Shown here: one piece after another, positions 61,057-64,000 of the stretch | How positions within the stretch are numbered: the first letter of the stretch is position 1 | How the letters are laid out: every line of letters starts with the position of its first letter | NCBI RefSeq assembly: GCF_025506355.1 | Contig: NZ_JANZYP010000006.1 | Location: 124,001 to 188,000, forward strand | From: Sphaerisporangium corydalis | GTDB lineage: Bacteria > Actinomycetota > Actinomycetes > Streptosporangiales > Streptosporangiaceae | DNA length: 64,000 nt | Reading direction: 5' to 3' | The notes under the pieces: model-generated | Databases searched by the model: none | What the model was told of the DNA's origin: nothing | The model's input: only the letters and a program-made list of their open reading frames with translations | Translations under genes and position numbers: made by a program

Positions 61057-61677
61057 ATGTCTTCCCGGATCGATCTGGTGTGGCCCAGCGAAGCCGACGA
61101 CGTCCTGCGTGACCAGGTCCACCAGGTCCTGCACGCCGTCGTGGCGGCCGGCGGCGCGGTCGGCTACCTGAGACCCCCCGGCGGACCGGAGACCGACAAG
61201 TTCCTGGACGGCGTCCTGACCGCCGTCCGCCACGGGCACGCCGCGCTGGCGCTGGCCCGGGTGGACGGCGTGGTGCGGGCCATGGGGCTGTGGAAACGGG
61301 AGCCGGAACCGATCTTCCAGCACTCCGCCAGGGTCGGGAAGATCATGGCGCACCCGTCGGCGCGCGGGCTCGGGCTGGGCCGCCTGGTCGTCGGCGCCCT
61401 GGTGGAGAACGCGCGGGCCGCCGGCATCGAGACGCTGACGCTCGGCGTCCGGGGCAACAACCACGGGGCGATCGAGCTCTACGAGGAGCTCGGCTTCCGC
61501 GAGTGGGGCCGGCTGCCCAACGTGATCGAGGTCGGCGACGAGCGCTTCGACGACGTCCGCATGCTCCTCACGCTGGGCCGGGCGCCCACGGTCGTGCTCC
61601 GGGGGTCCCAGACCGGCGGCGCGGGCTCCTCACCCCGGCGGGCGCGCGGGCGCACCTCCTCGGGGCGCCCAGGGTGA
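61057..61677 (+). CDS. GNAT-family N-acetyltransferase
   Basis: 206 residues. One GNAT domain: KFLDGVLTAVRHGHAALALA, ARVGKIMAHPSARGLGLGRL (acetyl-CoA loop), LVVGALVENARAAGIETLTL and NHGAIELYEELGFREWGRLP. The last 30 residues are Arg/Gly/Ser-rich and probably disordered. Substrate unknown. Confidence 0.9.
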   Translation: MSSRIDLVWPSEADDVLRDQVHQVLHAVVAAGGAVGYLRPPGGPETDKFLDGVLTAVRHGHAALALARVDGVVRAMGLWKREPEPIFQHSARVGKIMAHPSARGLGLGRLVVGALVENARAAGIETLTLGVRGNNHGAIELYEELGFREWGRLPNVIEVGDERFDDVRMLLTLGRAPTVVLRGSQTGGAGSSPRRARGRTSSGRPG

Positions 61678-61689
61678 GGGCCCGCTGAT

Positions 61690-61705
61690 CTGGGCATATT
61701 CCCAG
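61690..61705. promoter_or_regulatory. Short palindrome upstream of the DUF488 gene
   Basis: CTGGG-CATATT-CCCAG is a perfect 5-bp-arm dyad with an AT-rich centre between the GNAT stop and the DUF488 start (61744). It may be an operator or a weak terminator. Confidence 0.3.
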
Positions 61706-61743
61706 GTAGAAGGAGTCTCCGCGAACGGGACGGGGGAGAGGGG

Positions 61744-62100
61744 ATGCCTGTACTGCTGCGCCGCGTGTACGACGACCCCGCCGCCGAAGAGGGCAAACGC
61801 GTCCTCGTCGACCGCCTGTGGCCGCGAGGCCTGACCGAGGAGGCCGCGCACGTCGACGAATGGCTCAAGGACGTCGCGCCGTCCAACGAGCTGCGCACCT
61901 GGTACGGGCACGATCCCGAAAGGTGGGAGGAGTTCGGCCGCCGCTACCTCGCGGAACTGGGCGACGCCACCCACCGGTCGGCGCTCGACGGCCTGCGCGA
62001 GATGCTCAGGACCGGGCCGGTGACGCTGCTCACCGCCACCAAGGTCATCGAGCACAGCCACGCCGCCATCCTCGCCGACCTGCTGGGCGAGCAGAGCTGA
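61744..62100 (+). CDS. DUF488 family protein
   Basis: 118 residues. The family pattern is clear: RRVYDDPAAEEGKRVLVDRL followed by WPRGLTEEAAHVDEWLKDVA, APSNELRTWYGHDPERWEEF and VTLLTATKVIEHSHAAILAD. DUF488 proteins of this short type are widespread in bacteria and have no settled function. GGGGAGAG lies upstream. It runs in the same direction as the two genes that follow, with short gaps. Confidence 0.9.
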   Translation: MPVLLRRVYDDPAAEEGKRVLVDRLWPRGLTEEAAHVDEWLKDVAPSNELRTWYGHDPERWEEFGRRYLAELGDATHRSALDGLREMLRTGPVTLLTATKVIEHSHAAILADLLGEQS

Positions 62101-62121
62101 GCACGCCCCCAGGGGGAGAGC

Positions 62122-62529
62122 ATGATGAAGCGCATGTTCGCAGTGGTCATGCTGGTCATGGTCATGGCGGGGGAGTTCGTGGCCGGGGGGAGCACGGCCG
62201 GGGCTAGCCCGGCCGGGGCGAGCGCGGCTGGGGCGAGCCCGGCCGGGGCCGTCGCGAGGACGACCGTGGGCAGAGGGCAGTACCGGATCATGGTTCGTCA
62301 GTGCCGGTACGCGAACACCCCCAAGCTGCGCAAGCAGTGCCGCCAGGCGGTGAGGTGGAACTACCGCGTCGGCGCGCGGAATCCCTACCTGGACTGCCGC
62401 ACCTACTCCGGGGTGACCGTGTGCGGCCGGCTGCGGCTCGGCAGGCGGGAACGCCGGTGCGTCGTCGCCGCGGTCAAGGCCGGCCTGACCCGGCGCCGCG
62501 CCGAGGTGGAGTGCTACGTGTACTACTGA
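62122..62529 (+). CDS. Small secreted cationic protein with six cysteines
   Basis: 135 residues (ATG 62122, or the next codon). Signal peptide MMKRMFAVVMLVMVMAGEFV is followed by four S-x-A-G-A pentapeptide repeats (15-bp DNA units at 62191-62250). The rest, about 85 residues, is strongly basic (RRERRC, LTRRRAEVEC) and has exactly six cysteines: QCRY, KQCRQ, LDCRT, TVCGR, RRCVV and VECYVYY at the end. No known family recognised. The even cysteine count after a signal peptide suggests three disulfides in an extracellular protein. GGGGGAGAG lies before the start. Confidence 0.7.
   Translation: MMKRMFAVVMLVMVMAGEFVAGGSTAGASPAGASAAGASPAGAVARTTVGRGQYRIMVRQCRYANTPKLRKQCRQAVRWNYRVGARNPYLDCRTYSGVTVCGRLRLGRRERRCVVAAVKAGLTRRRAEVECYVYY
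62191..62250 (+). repeat. 15-bp tandem repeat x4 in the secreted protein gene
   Basis: Units at 62191, 62206, 62221 and 62236 encode STAGA, SPAGA, SAAGA and SPAGA, directly after the signal peptide and before the cysteine-rich part. Confidence 0.9.
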
Positions 62530-62645
62530 CCGCCAGGTGTACGGACCTTCGTGCGGGCGCGCGGGCGCCGGCAGGTTTCCCGGTGATCCCAGCGGGTAAC
62601 CGAAGCGAACTCAGAGCGCGCGTCGGACGAGGGGGAAGAAGTTCC

Positions 62646-63215
62646 ATGATGGAGCACGACGGCGACGTCATCACCGTTCTCACCACCGATCATCGCGAGG
62701 TGGAGAAGATGTTCGCCGAGCTGGAGGCTCTGCGTGGCACCGGACAGCGGGAACGCCGCAGGGACCTGACCGAGCGCATGATCATCGAGCTGGTCCGGCA
62801 CTCCGTCGCCGAGGAGGCCTACCTCCATCCCGCCGCGCGCAAGTTCGTCCCCGACGGGGACAAGCTGGCCGACGAGGAGGTCGCCGGGCACGCGGAGGCC
62901 GAGCGCCTCATGAAGGAACTGGAGCGCACCGACACCGCCGACCCGGCCTTCGACCACCTGCTCGACCGGGTCATCGCCGCCGGCCGCGAACACGCGCGGG
63001 ACGTGGAGAGCCGGCTGTTCCCCAAGCTCGTCCAGTACGCCGACGTCGAGGAGCTGCACAGCCTCGGCCTGAAGATCCAGTCCATCAAGAAGATCGCCCC
63101 CACCCGGCCGCACCCCTCCGCGCCCGACAACCCCCTGGCCAGCAAGCTCCTCGCCCCCGGCACCGGCCTGGTCGACCGCATCCGCGACCTGGTCTCGGGG
63201 CGGGGGAAGGGCTGA
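62646..63215 (+). CDS. Hemerythrin-like (HHE domain) protein
   Basis: 189 residues from ATG 62646 (GGGGGAAG upstream); the next ATG is equally possible. A four-helix HHE bundle: VITVLTTDHREVEKMFAELE, MIIELVRHSVAEEAYLHPAA, EVAGHAEAERLMKELERTD and VIAAGREHARDVESRLFPKL, supplying the His and Glu ligands of a di-iron site. The tail is a Pro-rich, basic extension. Such proteins bind or sense oxygen, nitric oxide or iron. It lies alone between the secreted protein gene and a convergent DUF523/DUF1722 gene. Confidence 0.9.
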   Translation: MMEHDGDVITVLTTDHREVEKMFAELEALRGTGQRERRRDLTERMIIELVRHSVAEEAYLHPAARKFVPDGDKLADEEVAGHAEAERLMKELERTDTADPAFDHLLDRVIAAGREHARDVESRLFPKLVQYADVEELHSLGLKIQSIKKIAPTRPHPSAPDNPLASKLLAPGTGLVDRIRDLVSGRGKG

Positions 63216-63251
63216 TCCCGCTCCTCCGGGTCACGCGGGCGTGGTCGCGTG

Positions 63252-63341
63252 GCGCGGTTTCGTCCGAGGCCATGAAGGGACGTGGTTCGTCCGAGGTCAC
63301 GATGGGACGTGGTTCGTCCGAGGTCATGATGGGACGTGGTT
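63252..63341. repeat. 27-bp tandem repeat x3 plus partial, over the DUF1722 gene end
   Basis: Units at 63252, 63279 and 63306 (27 bp each) and a 9-base piece to 63341. Copies 2 and 3 differ at one position; copy 1 is diverged. The stop codon of the minus-strand gene (63324-63326) lies in the third copy. Confidence 0.9.
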
Positions 63342-64000
63342 GCGGAGGCGTAGTTCGTCCGGGTAGGGCGTGAAGTACGTCTGCTCGGCGAGATAGGCCA
63401 TCCCCGACCCGAGGACGTGGTGGCGCAGCAGGGCCAGCGGCACGCTGAGCGCCACGAGCCGCGACTGGTAGGACCGGATCACCTCGACCAGGTCGGCCCG
63501 GCGGACCGGGTCCAGGTGGTCGCTCACCATGCCGAGGCAGTGCTGGAGCACGTTGACGTGCCGGCCCGCCGTCGCCCGTACGGTGAGGGCCGTGCGGAAC
63601 GCCTCCCCGTAGCCGGTGGCCAGCCGTTCGCGCGTACAGGTGCCCGCCTCCGCGACTAGCCTGCCCATCGTGCGGTAGCCCGCCGGGTCGTGGGCGAGGA
63701 TCTGCATCTTGTGCCGGGCATGGAAGGCGACCAGGTCACGGGGCCGCCAGTCGCTCTCGAAGAGCGCGCGCAGGCGGGCGTGCGCGAAGATCCGCTCGAC
63801 GAAGGCCTCGCGGAGCACGTCGTCGTGCAGCCGGCCCTCGTCCTCCACCGGGAGCAGCGGGTGGGCCGTCATGATCGCGTCGGCGAACAGGCCGCGGTTG
63901 CGCCGGTCGACGACCTGCTCGCCCTGCTCACCCTGCTCGCCCGTGTACAGGGGGATGCCGTGGATCCCGCAGCTCGGGCTCTTGGACTTGAACACGTAGC
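63324..64000 (-). CDS. DUF523/DUF1722 (YbgA-like) protein, N-terminus beyond window
   Basis: The frame is open to the right edge; about 225 codons are visible. The first visible residues (YVFKSKSPSCGIHG) are the end of a DUF523 domain with its conserved Ser-Pro-Ser-Cys-Gly. They are followed by a DUF1722 domain (LREAFVERIFAHARLRALFE, LVAFHARHKMQILAHDPAGY, then LRHHVLGSGMAYLAEQTYF). Fused DUF523-DUF1722 proteins are common in bacteria and uncharacterised; a link to photolyase neighbourhoods is sometimes seen. A GTG at 63993-63995 could be mistaken for the start, but the upstream codon still matches the family. Confidence 0.85.
   Translation of the reverse strand, partial: YVFKSKSPSCGIHGIPLYTGEQGEQGEQVVDRRNRGLFADAIMTAHPLLPVEDEGRLHDDVLREAFVERIFAHARLRALFESDWRPRDLVAFHARHKMQILAHDPAGYRTMGRLVAEAGTCTRERLATGYGEAFRTALTVRATAGRHVNVLQHCLGMVSDHLDPVRRADLVEVIRSYQSRLVALSVPLALLRHHVLGSGMAYLAEQTYFTPYPDELRLRNHVPS

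Overview
The window is high-GC, gene-dense actinobacterial DNA. It has frequent GTG starts, ATGA/GTGA stop-start overlaps and PaaC, CbtB and GH15 variants of the actinobacterial kind. A Streptosporangiales-type actinomycete is my best guess, but no rRNA or other taxonomic marker is present. I saw no tRNA, rRNA, IS element, prophage or CRISPR array.

Layout. (1) 1-8.7 kb: a PAS protein cut by the left edge, then a phenylacetate catabolic locus. A TetR regulator and paaK (minus) diverge from paaZ-paaABCDE (plus), and two matching palindromes sit in front of paaK/paaZ and paaA. (2) 8.7-10.8 kb: two roadblock/LC7 proteins and a putative winged-helix protein. (3) 10.8-30.5 kb: a cobalamin regulon. 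A phosphatase-like gene flanks a cobalamin riboswitch and cbtB-cbtA (cobalt uptake). These are followed by a fused I/D chelatase subunit, cobO, cobB, cobL, cobM, cobH, fused cobIJ, an unassigned methyltransferase, cobK, cbiD, cobG, a second cobalamin riboswitch and cobN. The gene set is oxygen-dependent (CobG, CobN), but its C1 methylase is CbiD instead of CobF. (4) 30.7-38.4 kb: GH15 hydrolase, nucleotidyltransferase-like protein, transglutaminase-like protein, an ArsR/CDF metal-efflux pair, beta-carbonic anhydrase, a small secreted or membrane protein and a secreted phytase/esterase-like protein. (5) 38.5-51.5 kb: a sialidase-fold protein, a cellulose-type AA10 LPMO with CBM2, a P-loop-less uridine-kinase homologue, asparagine synthetase, a divergent XRE regulator/MFS pair, small hypotheticals and a class I lysyl-tRNA synthetase. 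(6) 51.7-59.7 kb: a seven-gene plus-strand operon encoding a complete Opp/Dpp-type importer, a double-GNAT protein and MurQ etherase; muropeptide recycling is the likely theme. (7) 59.7-64 kb: an NDH-2-like oxidoreductase sharing a Crp-type site with a GNAT gene, DUF488, a six-cysteine cationic secreted protein, a hemerythrin-like protein and a DUF523/DUF1722 protein cut by the right edge.

A structural theme runs through the window. At least eight genes carry short in-frame tandem repeats (periods 15, 18, 24, 30 and about 42 bp), nearly all in linkers or tails, and four of them are in cobalamin genes. Out-of-frame or intergenic minisatellites (17, 18 and 27 bp) lie at the 3' ends of three other genes. 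All functional calls come from reading motifs and context; no database search was run.
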